Shown here piece after piece: positions 17,611 through 27,092 of a DNA stretch of 64,000 bases. How positions within the stretch are numbered: the first letter of the stretch is position 1; each line of letters starts with the position of its first letter. The stretch is from Bacteroidales bacterium UBA3754 (GTDB taxonomy: Bacteria; Bacteroidota; Bacteroidia; Bacteroidales; UBA1715): the NCBI GenBank assembly GCA_002371705.1, contig DFGI01000019.1, positions 1-64,000 of the forward strand, written 5' to 3'. A program made the position numbers and the translations under genes. The notes beneath the pieces are model-generated. The model was not told where the DNA came from, ran no database searches, and saw only the letters and a list, made by a program, of their open reading frames with translations.

Positions 17611-19992
17611 TTATTCATTACTTTTCGAAATCTCTTCATCTGATATTGATTCTTTCCCAAAAACTTTGAATTTTCGCATTACGATAGGCGAAATGAACAA
17701 GTCGGCGAACAACGCAGCCATAAGTCCGGCAGCGGCAAGAATGCCAAGGTCACGGAAATTGTTGGCGGTTGAAGTCAGGAAGCCAAGGAATGTGGCGGTT
17801 ATAATCACTGTTGACATTACCACCGCAACACCAATCACGCGGAACGTACGCAGAATGGCATACCTATAATTTGCCTTTCGGTCGAACTCAAGGTGCGCAT
17901 GATTGACAACGTGGATAGTGTCGTCAACAGCCAGACCAAGCACCATTGGAATTACAATGGCAGTAACCATATCGAGCGAGTAATTGAACCAACCCATCAC
18001 GCCGCCCACAAAGATTATCGGAGCAAGGTTCGGAATCATTCCCACAAGCCCCAGTTTCACGTTGCCGAAGGCCAGCATAAGCAGCAGACCCACAATCAGA
18101 ACCGAAATGAGCAGCGACCACATTTGTCCGCGTACCAAGTATTGTTGCATTACGGTGAATTGCGGCAGATTGCCCACAGTTGAAATCACAGCGTCGGGGA
18201 ATAGTTGCGCGGCGTAGGCCTCAAGGTCGTCCATATTCGCCTCAACTTCTGCCGAGTTATATTTGGTGATTTCTACCTGAAGACGCAACTTGCTGTAGTC
18301 GTAATCAATCCAATAGTTTGTCTCGGAACCGCCAGCATTCTCGTAAAGCAGAAGCAACTGCGCCACCATGTCGCTTTCGTCGGGAATGCGATAAAACGCC
18401 TGATTGTTCTCGTTCAATGTACGGTTCATATCTTTCAAAATAGGCAGAATTGAATAGTGCCGCTTTGTAAGTTCATACGTTTCAGTTCGTTGCTCAAGTA
18501 GTTCAAGTTTGCGTAGCACCTCGGGCTTTTTGGCATCGTCGGCATTAGGTAGTGAAATAAGCATATCATACGAGTACATAGAACCAATCTCCGACTCGCT
18601 CACTTTCAAAAGTCTGTCAACGTATGGTACTTGGCGTCCCATTGTCTTTTCAACATCGAAAGCTGGCTGAATGCGATAAACTGCCGATGCACAGATTACT
18701 GCCAACACACACGACACAATCATTATTGGCTTGCTGTGCCCTAAAACCCATTCGCCCAAACGTTGGAACCATGCGTCGGCACGACCCTCAATGGTATTCA
18801 CAAATGACTTGCGTAAACGTATGCTCTTTTTGCCAAACGAATAGATTATCGGCGTGAAAATCAAGCAAGTGAGCACCACCGAAATAATACACAACGATGA
18901 ATTGATACCAATGGCTTTCATTGGCACAATCTTCATAGCGACAAACGAAAGCATTGCGGCAATGGTGGTAATGCCCGAGAACAGCACAGGCCAGCCAGTT
19001 TCGGTCACCGCCTCGGTAATGGCACGCATACGGTCGCCGTGTTGGAACAACTGCGTGCGGAAGTAGTTATAAATGTGAATATTATAAGCGATTGATATGG
19101 CAAAGCACAGCACCACAACCGACAATGTGGCTGCCGAATCAATGTAGAGCCCCATCCAACCAATCCAGCCGAACGCCATCAGAATACTCATAATGGTGGT
19201 GGCTATTGGCATCAGAATGCCACGTAGCGAACGGGTGACAATGGTCATAATTAATATGCCGATAATCATCACCACAACCAGCATTATTGCCATCTGCCCG
19301 TGCATATATTCGTTCTTTTCGTAAGACATAAACGGCATTCCCGACGCAGACGGATGCAAGCTTGCGTATTTTTCCTGTGCGCAAATTTCCTTCGCCTCGC
19401 GACCTGTCATCAAATCGGGCGATTCACTCGTTTCGGCCTTCCAAACGGAATCTTCCGGGAATGGTCTTAGTTTGACCATAATCCACGACATTGTGCCGTC
19501 TTTCGAAATGAGTCGTTCGGCAAGTTCGGGCTTTGAGTAGGCAGCTTTCTTAATGGCAGCCAGACTTTCGGCATCGTCGGGAATCTCGTCGGGAACAATC
19601 TGTCCCAACTCCATTCCGTCTTCCGTGCCTATCATAAATTCAAGGTCGGTTAACGATGTTATGCTTTCGGAATACGACAAGCTGTCCATCAAATTGTTGC
19701 TCAACTCGCGAATAAGTTCCAAATTCTGTTTGGTGAACAAACCTTCATCGTTTTGAACCAACACAGCCACATAATAGTCGTTGCCGAAAATGGCCTTGAA
19801 CTCGTCGGTTTTCTCGAGCATAGGGTCGCCTTCGACAAAATAACTGTCCCACGAAGTCTCAAAATAGATTTTTTTCAGTCCCATTGCCGACAACACAAAG
19901 ATTGCGACAAACGCCAGCACCGTCAGCAGGCGGTGTTTCAGGTTCCACTCTGTTAGCGAGCGAAATTTTGAATTGATTTTTTCGATGTTCAT
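17611..19992 (-). CDS. RND/MMPL family transporter
   Basis: A large inner-membrane pump (~793 residues) with two repeats, each a large periplasmic loop followed by about five to six membrane segments (for instance MAIMLVVVMIIGILIMTIVT and MWSLLISVLIVGLLLMLAFG). The motif GLAVDDTIHVVNH carries the proton-relay Asp pair of the family, and VFSGITTIAAMLSFV is also typical. Such MMPL/HAE3 proteins move lipids or hydrophobic molecules. The start at 19992 clears the upstream ABC gene stop by 4 bases. Part of the five-gene operon 15588-23460. Confidence 0.9.
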   Translation of the reverse strand: MNIEKINSKFRSLTEWNLKHRLLTVLAFVAIFVLSAMGLKKIYFETSWDSYFVEGDPMLEKTDEFKAIFGNDYYVAVLVQNDEGLFTKQNLELIRELSNNLMDSLSYSESITSLTDLEFMIGTEDGMELGQIVPDEIPDDAESLAAIKKAAYSKPELAERLISKDGTMSWIMVKLRPFPEDSVWKAETSESPDLMTGREAKEICAQEKYASLHPSASGMPFMSYEKNEYMHGQMAIMLVVVMIIGILIMTIVTRSLRGILMPIATTIMSILMAFGWIGWMGLYIDSAATLSVVVLCFAISIAYNIHIYNYFRTQLFQHGDRMRAITEAVTETGWPVLFSGITTIAAMLSFVAMKIVPMKAIGINSSLCIISVVLTCLIFTPIIYSFGKKSIRLRKSFVNTIEGRADAWFQRLGEWVLGHSKPIMIVSCVLAVICASAVYRIQPAFDVEKTMGRQVPYVDRLLKVSESEIGSMYSYDMLISLPNADDAKKPEVLRKLELLEQRTETYELTKRHYSILPILKDMNRTLNENNQAFYRIPDESDMVAQLLLLYENAGGSETNYWIDYDYSKLRLQVEITKYNSAEVEANMDDLEAYAAQLFPDAVISTVGNLPQFTVMQQYLVRGQMWSLLISVLIVGLLLMLAFGNVKLGLVGMIPNLAPIIFVGGVMGWFNYSLDMVTAIVIPMVLGLAVDDTIHVVNHAHLEFDRKANYRYAILRTFRVIGVAVVMSTVIITATFLGFLTSTANNFRDLGILAAAGLMAALFADLFISPIVMRKFKVFGKESISDEEISKSNE

Positions 19993-19996
19993 AATT

Positions 19997-21661
19997 TTAT
20001 ATATTTTTAGATTCAACAAATGCTTTTCCGTCTTTTATAGTAATAATTTTGTCGGCACCAGCCACAGTACGAAGTCGGTGTGCAATTACGATGACAGTTT
20101 TACCTTTTATCAGTTTTGAAATAGATCGTTGGATAAGTGTTTCATTTTCAACATCAAGCGAAGCTGAAGCCTCATCCAAAAGAATTATCGGTGCGTTTTT
20201 AAGGAATGCACGAGCGATTGAAATACGCTGACGTTCGCCACCGGACAATTTCTTTCCATTTTCGCCAATGATTGTTTGCCACGTATCAGGCAGATTTTCA
20301 ATGAATTCCGTACAATTGGCAAGTTTTGCCGCCTGCATTACCTGTTCGTCGGTGGCATTTTTGTCGCCAATACGGATGTTTTCCATAATTGTATTATTAA
20401 ACAACGTAACATCTTGGAAAACAATCGAATAAAGATTCATCAACGATTCAGGTTCTATTTTTGAAATATCCTGACCGCCCACGGTGATTTTTCCAGAATC
20501 AACATCCCAAAATCTTGCCGCAAGCCGAGAAACGGTTGTTTTCCCACTTCCCGAAGGACCAATCAATGCAGTAACTTCGCCTTGTTTTGCCGTAAACGAA
20601 ACTCCGTCAAGAATTTGCTTGCCATCCTGATACGAAAACTTTACATCTTGGAATTCAATGTCGCCACCGTTCACTGCAAGTTCTTCGGAACCAGTAAATT
20701 CCTTGTGCTCAAGGATTTCGTTCAAGCGTTCGCTGTTAACATCAAGAGCAATGATAGCGGCAAAATGTTCCAACGAAGTCAAAAGCGGGTCGTAAAGCCG
20801 CGACACAATCACTAAGAAAAAGAAAAACACGAGAACACTTATTTCGCTCGATTGCAACAACATAGCACCAGCAAGAGCTGTTGTCGCTATACCGAATTTC
20901 AATATCATTTCGGCATTACAAACAAATAATCCTGTTCCGAGTTCGCATAATAACATACGTTTTTCAACCTCGTGAATTTTTGCTTTCATCACTTGAAAAT
21001 AACTTTCTTGTGCGTTGTTTTGCCGTAAATCACGAACCGTTTCAAGACATTCTTGAATTTTCTCAGTCATTTCCACTGAAGCACGACTTTTTTTCTTGCC
21101 AAGATGATATTGCACCTTACTCGAAAATGCAACAATCAAAAGACACAATGGCAACGGCCAAACTGCCGCCAATGCAAGTTTCCAATTAATGAAAAACAGA
21201 AACACCGCAAGAATACACGTACTTACAATAGAACCAATGAATTGCGGAATGAAATGCGACGATGCCTGTTCTATGCTTGCCGCATCGTCCATCAAAGCTG
21301 AAGTAAGGTCGGCGCTGTCTTTTTTTGCAAAGAATGAAAGTGGCAATTTCCGTAATTTTTCAGCTAATGCTATTCGTCGCACGCCACTCTCTTTATATGT
21401 TGAAAAATAACAAGTGTTGTATTGCACAATTGTTGCTATTATCATCAGTACCAGCCATATACAAATGCCTAAAATATAGAATGTCGCATTGCCCGCAAGG
21501 GTGTCATTCAAAATATCCTGAATCAGAAAATAAAGCAACACAACAGGAGAAAACAACATTACATTATAGAAAACATTGGCAATTGACGCAATTACCATCG
21601 CACGCGCGCCCTCGTTGGACAGGGCATATTTTTGTTTTAGATTTATCATTTTAATCAACAT
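19997..21661 (-). CDS. ABC exporter half-transporter (IrtB/YbtQ-like)
   Basis: A 554-residue type IV ABC exporter with six N-terminal membrane segments and a C-terminal ATPase: Walker A GPSGSGKTT, signature LSGGERQR, Walker B IILLDEASASLD and switch AHRLRTV. It follows a second half-transporter by 29 bases, so the two probably form a heterodimer. The sequence resembles the YbtPQ/IrtAB group, which can run as importers of metal-siderophores or as exporters. An alternative start at 21649 gives MINLKQKYALS. Confidence 0.88.
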   Translation of the reverse strand: MLIKMINLKQKYALSNEGARAMVIASIANVFYNVMLFSPVVLLYFLIQDILNDTLAGNATFYILGICIWLVLMIIATIVQYNTCYFSTYKESGVRRIALAEKLRKLPLSFFAKKDSADLTSALMDDAASIEQASSHFIPQFIGSIVSTCILAVFLFFINWKLALAAVWPLPLCLLIVAFSSKVQYHLGKKKSRASVEMTEKIQECLETVRDLRQNNAQESYFQVMKAKIHEVEKRMLLCELGTGLFVCNAEMILKFGIATTALAGAMLLQSSEISVLVFFFFLVIVSRLYDPLLTSLEHFAAIIALDVNSERLNEILEHKEFTGSEELAVNGGDIEFQDVKFSYQDGKQILDGVSFTAKQGEVTALIGPSGSGKTTVSRLAARFWDVDSGKITVGGQDISKIEPESLMNLYSIVFQDVTLFNNTIMENIRIGDKNATDEQVMQAAKLANCTEFIENLPDTWQTIIGENGKKLSGGERQRISIARAFLKNAPIILLDEASASLDVENETLIQRSISKLIKGKTVIVIAHRLRTVAGADKIITIKDGKAFVESKNI

Positions 21662-21690
21662 TTAATTTGAAACACTTCATTCTTAACTTT

Positions 21691-23460
21691 TTAATTGTCA
21701 ATCGTCCATTTTACCGATTGTTGATACTCGTTCCACATTTTGGAATACGTTCCGTTCATTTTTACGAGTTCCTGATGTTTGCCTTTTTCGATGATTTTTC
21801 CCTCTTTCAACACAAAAATTTCGTCAGCGTCAACCACGGTAGAAAGGCGATGCGCAATTTTTATGACCGTTTTACCCTTAGATATTTCGTCGAAAGCACG
21901 GAGAACTTTTTCTTCGTTTTCGGGGTCGGCAAAGGCAGTCGCTTCATCAAGGACTAAAATCGGCGTGTTTCGGAGCATCACCCGCGCAATCGCAATACGC
22001 TGTTGTTCGCCACTACTCAGGTATGTACCCTTGCTACCAATAATTGTATTGGCACCATCAGGCAATTTCTCTATGATGTCGCCACATTGGGCACGTTCCA
22101 ATGCTTCAAGAACTTCGTCGTCGGTTGCATCGGGTTTCGCCATACGGACATTCTCCAAAATACTCGTTTTCAACAGTTTACTATCTTGAAACACAAACGA
22201 AACGATTTCGGAGAGTTTTTCCTGTGAAATATCTTTCACATCAACACCACCAATCAAAATCTTACCTTCGGTAGCGTCCCAAAACCGTGAAACGAGACTT
22301 GCCGAGGTTGTTTTTCCTCCACCCGAAGGTCCGACCAACGCCACGTGCGCCCCCGACGGAATTTTCAACGAAATGTCATCAACGGCATTTTTCACAGCAC
22401 CATCATAACGAAACGTAACATTTTGAAATTCAACAGAATATTCGTTTGGTATTTGAGGTTTTTCAGTTTCATTCTGTTCTTGTACATTCAGCACCGAATC
22501 AATTCTTTCCAATGCTGTTCCAACAACCATATCGGCTTCCGACGAATACATCAGCTTATTAAGAGTGACCGAAATAATTGGAGTGAAAATAATGTAGAAC
22601 ATCAGATTTGTGAAGAACTCTGGATTCGCCACTGATGACGAATGATACAAAGCAACCGCAATCAGCGATGCGAACGCCGAATTTATCACAACAGCGTAAG
22701 CAGTCATAGGCAGACGGAAACGCTTGGTATAACTAATGGTGAAGTGTTCATATTCGTCAATTGCCTGTTTGAGTTTCTTAAAAGAAAAAACTGATTGACC
22801 GAACGTTTTCACCACAGGAATTCCACGAACATATTCAACCGCTTCCTTCGTCATATTTTCAAGAGCGGCATTGTAGGCCTCCATGTCCCTTTTCAGCGTA
22901 GGACCAACCATAAAGATGTACATGATAAGAAAACCAAGCAAAACGGTCGCTATACAAAGCAGTCCTATTTTCCAATCAAAATACAAAAGCAACGCTATCA
23001 TGGCGACAGGCGTTGCCATAGCAACCGAACGGTCGGGAACAATATGAGCCATAAAATTTTCTATCGAGGCAGACGAGTCGGTGATGATTTTGCGGATTTT
23101 ACCGCTTCCTTCACTTTCTATATGCCCCAGCGGCATTCGCAACACTTTTGCGACACATTTTTCGCGAATGTTGGCAACCGTACGGAATGCGCCAACGTGT
23201 GAACAAGCCAACGAACAGAAATAGACGCACATTGCGTTCACGGCAAATTTTACCGCCGTAAAGCCATAGTCTTCGAGATTCTCCGCACTCGAAAAATCAG
23301 GCATTACAGTCAGCACTTCATTCACAATTTTCCAGATATAGACAAACGGAACAAGAGCCAGACAGGCACTCAAAACTGCAAAAGCAATAGAGCCAGCGGT
23401 AAAAAACTTGAATCGCCCCGCATACCCCATCAATGTTAATAAATTAGGTTTCTTTTTCAT
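21691..23460 (-). CDS. ABC exporter half-transporter (IrtA/YbtP-like)
   Basis: A 589-residue partner of the previous gene: six membrane segments (for example FKFFTAGSIAFAVLSACLAL), Walker A GPSGGGKTT, signature LSSGEQQR (Gly replaced by Ser at the third position of LSGG), Walker B ILVLDEATAFADPENE. It is the first gene of the operon. A terminator at 23524-23557 separates it from the TetR gene, so it must have its own promoter in 23461-23523. Confidence 0.88.
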   Translation of the reverse strand: MKKKPNLLTLMGYAGRFKFFTAGSIAFAVLSACLALVPFVYIWKIVNEVLTVMPDFSSAENLEDYGFTAVKFAVNAMCVYFCSLACSHVGAFRTVANIREKCVAKVLRMPLGHIESEGSGKIRKIITDSSASIENFMAHIVPDRSVAMATPVAMIALLLYFDWKIGLLCIATVLLGFLIMYIFMVGPTLKRDMEAYNAALENMTKEAVEYVRGIPVVKTFGQSVFSFKKLKQAIDEYEHFTISYTKRFRLPMTAYAVVINSAFASLIAVALYHSSSVANPEFFTNLMFYIIFTPIISVTLNKLMYSSEADMVVGTALERIDSVLNVQEQNETEKPQIPNEYSVEFQNVTFRYDGAVKNAVDDISLKIPSGAHVALVGPSGGGKTTSASLVSRFWDATEGKILIGGVDVKDISQEKLSEIVSFVFQDSKLLKTSILENVRMAKPDATDDEVLEALERAQCGDIIEKLPDGANTIIGSKGTYLSSGEQQRIAIARVMLRNTPILVLDEATAFADPENEEKVLRAFDEISKGKTVIKIAHRLSTVVDADEIFVLKEGKIIEKGKHQELVKMNGTYSKMWNEYQQSVKWTIDN

Positions 23461-23503
23461 TTTTTATTGATTTATACTATTAATTAATTTCGACGCCAAA
23501 AAC

Positions 23504-23524
23504 GAACAAGATTCAATTTTGTTC
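23504..23524. promoter_or_regulatory. Inverted repeat GAACAA-N9-TTGTTC upstream of the ABC operon
   Basis: Lies 44-64 bases before the first ABC gene. Two more GAACA words occur just upstream of the TetR start (24225-24230 and 24242-24246). It could be the TetR operator; the match is short, so this is tentative. Confidence 0.35.
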
Positions 23525-23557
23525 AAAAAAAGAGGGAACTCATTTCTAAGTTCCCTC
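23524..23557 (-). terminator. Terminator of the TetR gene
   Basis: Stem GAGGGAACT/AGTTCCCTC (9 bp, 8-base loop) followed by seven T on the minus strand. Confidence 0.85.
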
Positions 23558-23590
23558 CAACTACAACTATAAGAATTATGGAATTTCAGC

Positions 23591-24217
23591 TTATTCATAT
23601 TGCATAGTATTGTAAATCAGCTGTTTCCAGCCATTATTGTGATAATTGACATATTCCAAAAAGATTTGTTCCGCATCGTCTGCTTCAATCTTGTGCATAA
23701 TTATTTCTTCGAGCAAGGTAAACATCTGCACCGCATTTATATGAATAAAGAACGGAGAAAAATCCCATTTCAATGTTGGATATTTCTGTTTCATTGCTTC
23801 CATATATTTCAACATCAATTCAGTGGCTTCATCGGTGAATGTTTCTTTGAATTTAGCCAACGACGAACCTGCAGACTTAAACAACAACAGAGTTAATAAA
23901 TCTCTGTGTTTCAGCATTATCGAGCTGTATTCATTTGCGGTTTTTTCCGTCATTTCGGGCATCCATTGTTGTGTGGCATCAATGTTTTGCGGATTATGGT
24001 AGGTTTCGAGCAACCGTTTGAATTCGCTGACAACAGGAAATACAATAGAACAAAAAAGTTCGTCCTTGCTTGCATAGTAATTGTAGATATTGCTCAAACC
24101 CACATCGGATTTTTCAGCAATCTCGCGCATCGAAGTTTTGGCAAAACCATTTTTGAGAAAAATTTTCTTTGCCTCTTTCTCAATACATTTCCCTATGTTG
24201 TCTTTTTTTATTTGCAT
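23591..24217 (-). CDS. TetR/AcrR family transcriptional regulator
   Basis: A 208-residue repressor-type protein. The N-terminal helix-turn-helix reads FLKNGFAKTSMREIAEKSDV then GLSNIYNYYASKDELF. The C-terminal ~150 residues form the ligand-binding helical domain. Start chosen at 24217 (MQIKKDNIGK), because a longer frame would use TTG and run into a palindrome. It is separately terminated but lies directly upstream of the ABC/RND operon on the same strand, so it most likely controls that operon and itself in response to the exported compound. Confidence 0.9.
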   Translation of the reverse strand: MQIKKDNIGKCIEKEAKKIFLKNGFAKTSMREIAEKSDVGLSNIYNYYASKDELFCSIVFPVVSEFKRLLETYHNPQNIDATQQWMPEMTEKTANEYSSIMLKHRDLLTLLLFKSAGSSLAKFKETFTDEATELMLKYMEAMKQKYPTLKWDFSPFFIHINAVQMFTLLEEIIMHKIEADDAEQIFLEYVNYHNNGWKQLIYNTMQYE

Positions 24218-24278
24218 ACGTGCTGAACAATGTCCGTTTTTGAACACTGCAAAAATGGGAGTTTGCAAAAGAGTGTAC

Positions 24279-24298
24279 AATCCCTATTTTTAGGGATT
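24279..24298. promoter_or_regulatory. 20-bp palindrome AATCCCTA-TTTT-TAGGGATT
   Basis: Perfect 8-bp arms, 62 bases upstream of the TetR start and 128 bases after the esterase stop. No T-run follows on the minus strand, so an operator is as likely as a weak terminator. Confidence 0.45.
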
Positions 24299-24425
24299 TC
24301 GTCAAAAAACTTCCAACGACAACATGAAATTTATATGAAATAATCCGCTTCCTCAAACTGCGGCTCGATGATGAGTCTATACTTTACACACATCTTCCCT
24401 TGATAATATTAACAATCGTGTCTTC

Positions 24426-25553
24426 TTATTTCTCCAAAATCTTCTTCACAAACGGAATCAATTCCTTGCTCATTGCTTCCTGTTGTGCCGAACTTGGGTG
24501 CCAGTCGGCTCCCTCGCCAGCCACTGGCGTGAAATCGAAGCGGTACACCAATTGTTTTTTAGTGGTGGTGTAATCTTTTTGTATCTTGTCCAAAATCGGT
24601 TTCACGGCAGCCAACGCCTCTGGTCCCATCATACTGCCCGTAAGAAGCACAATGGTGGTTTTCGGGTAATGAGAGGTGACAGAATTCATCAACTTTCGGA
24701 AATTCCGCTCGTATCTCTCCGCATTGAACGACGACATTTCCCACGTGTCGTTTGTTCCCAGGTTGATGAACAACACATCAGGAGTGAATTTTGAAAAATC
24801 CCACTGATGCGGGCTGTCGAGCCAGAGTTTTTCATAGTTGTCGGGCATACAGCCGTAATATAAAGCGGAATCTTTTTCTCCATAGTTACGGTAAATGCCA
24901 ATGCCAGAGCGGGCAACTACCATGCATTCTGCATCAAATGCCTGTGCAGTGCGGTACGCATATCCATGACAGAAATTCGACGTGGAGTCGTTGAACGGCG
25001 AGCGGTCGGTAACTTCGGTGCCGTAACCGCACGTGATGGAATTTCCTATGAATTCAAATTTGAGTTTCTTGTCGGCTGGACGAGATAAATCGGGGAACGG
25101 GTCTTCGGCGCACCAAGAAAATCCGTAAAATTCAGGATTATGATAAATACCTTCCGACACCAACGTAATTTTTATAGTACATTTTTTATTAGAGGGAATG
25201 GGAATACGATAAAACGATGTATCTTTTGTACATATCTTAAATGGCTCATTACCATCAACTTCAATCCAATAATACGCTGTCACACGATTAAACTCAGCGT
25301 CCAACCAGTTCCACCCCTTTTCCCCCTTGACAGTGACAGAAATGGATGTTCCCGGGTAAAACAGATGTGCGGCAGTTGAATCTATAAGTACACGACCGTC
25401 GTAACGGATATTTTTGTCGGTATGGGGAATCTTTCCACTACTGATAACACAACAGTCGATTTGTTGTCGGTCGCATTGCGAATTTTGTGCATTACAAACA
25501 AACGAATTAATCATATAAGCAAGAAAAATAAGAATTGTGAACTTTGTTTTCAT
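24426..25553 (-). CDS. SGNH/CE2-type esterase
   Basis: A 375-residue secreted esterase with signal peptide MKTKFTILIFLAYMINSFVC. An N-terminal beta-sandwich (~45-150, with YDGRVLIDSTAAHLFYPG and YYWIEVDGNEPFKI) precedes the SGNH hydrolase domain. Block I FIGNSITCGYG holds the Ser, block III INLGTNDTW the Asn, and GADWHPSSAQQ the Asp and His. This two-domain plan is that of CE2 acetyl esterases, which remove acetyl groups from plant polysaccharides. Start at 25553 because residues before it do not fit a signal peptide. A paralogue lies at 49408-50769 and a 3' relic at 15445-15499. Confidence 0.88.
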   Translation of the reverse strand: MKTKFTILIFLAYMINSFVCNAQNSQCDRQQIDCCVISSGKIPHTDKNIRYDGRVLIDSTAAHLFYPGTSISVTVKGEKGWNWLDAEFNRVTAYYWIEVDGNEPFKICTKDTSFYRIPIPSNKKCTIKITLVSEGIYHNPEFYGFSWCAEDPFPDLSRPADKKLKFEFIGNSITCGYGTEVTDRSPFNDSTSNFCHGYAYRTAQAFDAECMVVARSGIGIYRNYGEKDSALYYGCMPDNYEKLWLDSPHQWDFSKFTPDVLFINLGTNDTWEMSSFNAERYERNFRKLMNSVTSHYPKTTIVLLTGSMMGPEALAAVKPILDKIQKDYTTTKKQLVYRFDFTPVAGEGADWHPSSAQQEAMSKELIPFVKKILEK

Positions 25554-25569
25554 TGTGAAAAAGTTTTTC

Positions 25570-25577
25570 CAAAGATA
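25570..25577 (-). promoter_or_regulatory. -7 element of the esterase promoter
   Basis: TATCTTTG on the minus strand 17 bases upstream of the ATG; a TTTG lies about 16 bases further up. Confidence 0.55.
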
Positions 25578-25597
25578 GAAAGATTTTGTAAAACAAA

Positions 25598-25630
25598 AAA
25601 CGGTCGCCACGACATGCGCAACGACCGTTT
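25598..25630 (-). terminator. Terminator of the Bax-inhibitor gene
   Basis: Stem AAACGGTCG/CGACCGTTT with 15-base loop, followed by TTTTTTG on the minus strand. Confidence 0.8.
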
Positions 25631-25648
25631 AAATAATTCAATCTGAAA

Positions 25649-26410
25649 TTAATCTCTATTTAATTTCGACAGCAATCTTAACATTTCAAGGTATAGCCAT
25701 ACCAACGTCATCATCAAACCAAATGCGCAATACCATTCCATATACAACGGAGCACCTTGTTCAGCGCAGGTTTCCACATTTTTGAAATCAAGGATGAAAT
25801 TCAATGCGGCAACAACCACAATTATCAAGCTGATTGCAATGCCAACTGGTCCTGAACTATGCAAGAAACCAACCGACGAACCGAAAAATCCCATTACAAT
25901 GTCAATGAGATACACAATTGCGATTGCTCCCATAGCGGCAATCAATCCCATTGTGAATTTTTTCGTCGCTTGAATAATGCGTTGTTTGTATAGATACAAC
26001 ATTATGAAAAATACTCCTATCGTCAACATAATTGCGTTGAACACAATGCCGTGACCTTCGCCTGTTGCAGGGTCAACCATGCTCATTTCGTAGAAGGCCG
26101 ACACGCCGCCCAACACTAATCCTTCGCAGATTGCATATACAATTGAAGTGAATTTAGCTTTCTCTGGTTTGAAAATTGTGATAAACGAAAAGATGGTCCC
26201 CACTATCAAGCCACCCATCATCAACGGAGTTACCAACGCATTGCCGGCGTATGCCATTTTCCATGTTGCCAATGCGGCGACTAAAATTGTTGCTAACAAC
26301 GTAAGTGCTTTATTTGCAGTGCCTTTTATTGTCATTGTGTCGCCATACGTGAACGACAGATTGTTGAACACACTGTCCGAAAAGGATGGATTGGAAGTTT
26401 TCTCTAACAT
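25649..26410 (-). CDS. Bax inhibitor-1/YccA family membrane protein
   Basis: A 253-residue integral membrane protein with seven predicted segments (for example ALTLLATILVAALATWKMAY and LMMTLVWLYLEMLRLLSKL). The UPF0005/BI-1 family acts as a Ca2+ leak channel in some bacteria and interacts with FtsH in E. coli (YccA). The soluble N-terminus (SNPSFSDSVFNN) is typical of Bacteroidetes members. It follows the AlkD-like gene by 15 bases on the same strand and ends the transcript. Confidence 0.88.
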   Translation of the reverse strand: MLEKTSNPSFSDSVFNNLSFTYGDTMTIKGTANKALTLLATILVAALATWKMAYAGNALVTPLMMGGLIVGTIFSFITIFKPEKAKFTSIVYAICEGLVLGGVSAFYEMSMVDPATGEGHGIVFNAIMLTIGVFFIMLYLYKQRIIQATKKFTMGLIAAMGAIAIVYLIDIVMGFFGSSVGFLHSSGPVGIAISLIIVVVAALNFILDFKNVETCAEQGAPLYMEWYCAFGLMMTLVWLYLEMLRLLSKLNRD

Positions 26411-26425
26411 AATTCTAAAGTTTAA

Positions 26426-27088
26426 TTAACAATATTCTAAAATTTGACACATTTCTTTTGTCTGTAACTCAAAATCTGTGCCTTTATTTTGTTCGCAAAT
26501 ATATTTTGTTTTTTCGACAATCAAAGGTTTTAAATCCTGACGACGAAAAGCAAGCTCCTGAAATGCTTTTTGAACAGATTGATACACAAAGAAATCGGTG
26601 GAAATTACATCGCGTTCGTATGATGGAAAAATTTCCTGTAAATCGGTTTCTGTGCCAAACGATTGTTTCATTGCAAGGCGGGCTATTGTGAGATAACCTG
26701 CCATTTTTACATATCGTCGGCTGTCAGAAAGCCATTTTTTTGCGTTCGGCAGCGCGTTTGGCAATAGTGAAAATATATGTATCACAGCAATTTCCACCAT
26801 CTCGTTGTTCACGCAATTTGAAACATACGTTTGAATAGTTTCATCGCTAATTATTTGATAATCAGTAAACATAAATGTCATGAGCTTGGCTTCGCGGAAA
26901 TTTTCCTTCCATAATGCGTCTGCCAATTCCTGATTGCGCCCAACCGATTTCGCATAGTTCGACAACAACAGCGACGAAACTCCGTAGTTCATATTGTATT
27001 CCATGCCGGAATTACGGATTTTCTCGGCGATTTCACCGTCTTGGTGGTGCCGTATAAAATTCAATGCTGACGCTAACGGTGATGCCAT
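26426..27088 (-). CDS. AlkD-like DNA alkylation repair family protein
   Basis: A 220-residue all-helical protein resembling the ALK HEAT-like repeats of DNA glycosylase AlkD (NYGVSSLLLSNYAKSVGRN, LADALWKENFREAKLMTFMF). In AlkD a Trp and an Asp in the fourth repeat are needed for excision; the matching stretch here (NCVNNEMVEIAVIHIF) lacks that pair. It could therefore be a binding-only or divergent member. It follows the TPR-phosphatase gene by 4 bases, so the two are cotranscribed. Confidence 0.75.
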   Translation of the reverse strand: MASPLASALNFIRHHQDGEIAEKIRNSGMEYNMNYGVSSLLLSNYAKSVGRNQELADALWKENFREAKLMTFMFTDYQIISDETIQTYVSNCVNNEMVEIAVIHIFSLLPNALPNAKKWLSDSRRYVKMAGYLTIARLAMKQSFGTETDLQEIFPSYERDVISTDFFVYQSVQKAFQELAFRRQDLKPLIVEKTKYICEQNKGTDFELQTKEMCQILEYC

Positions 27089-27092
27089 ATTG

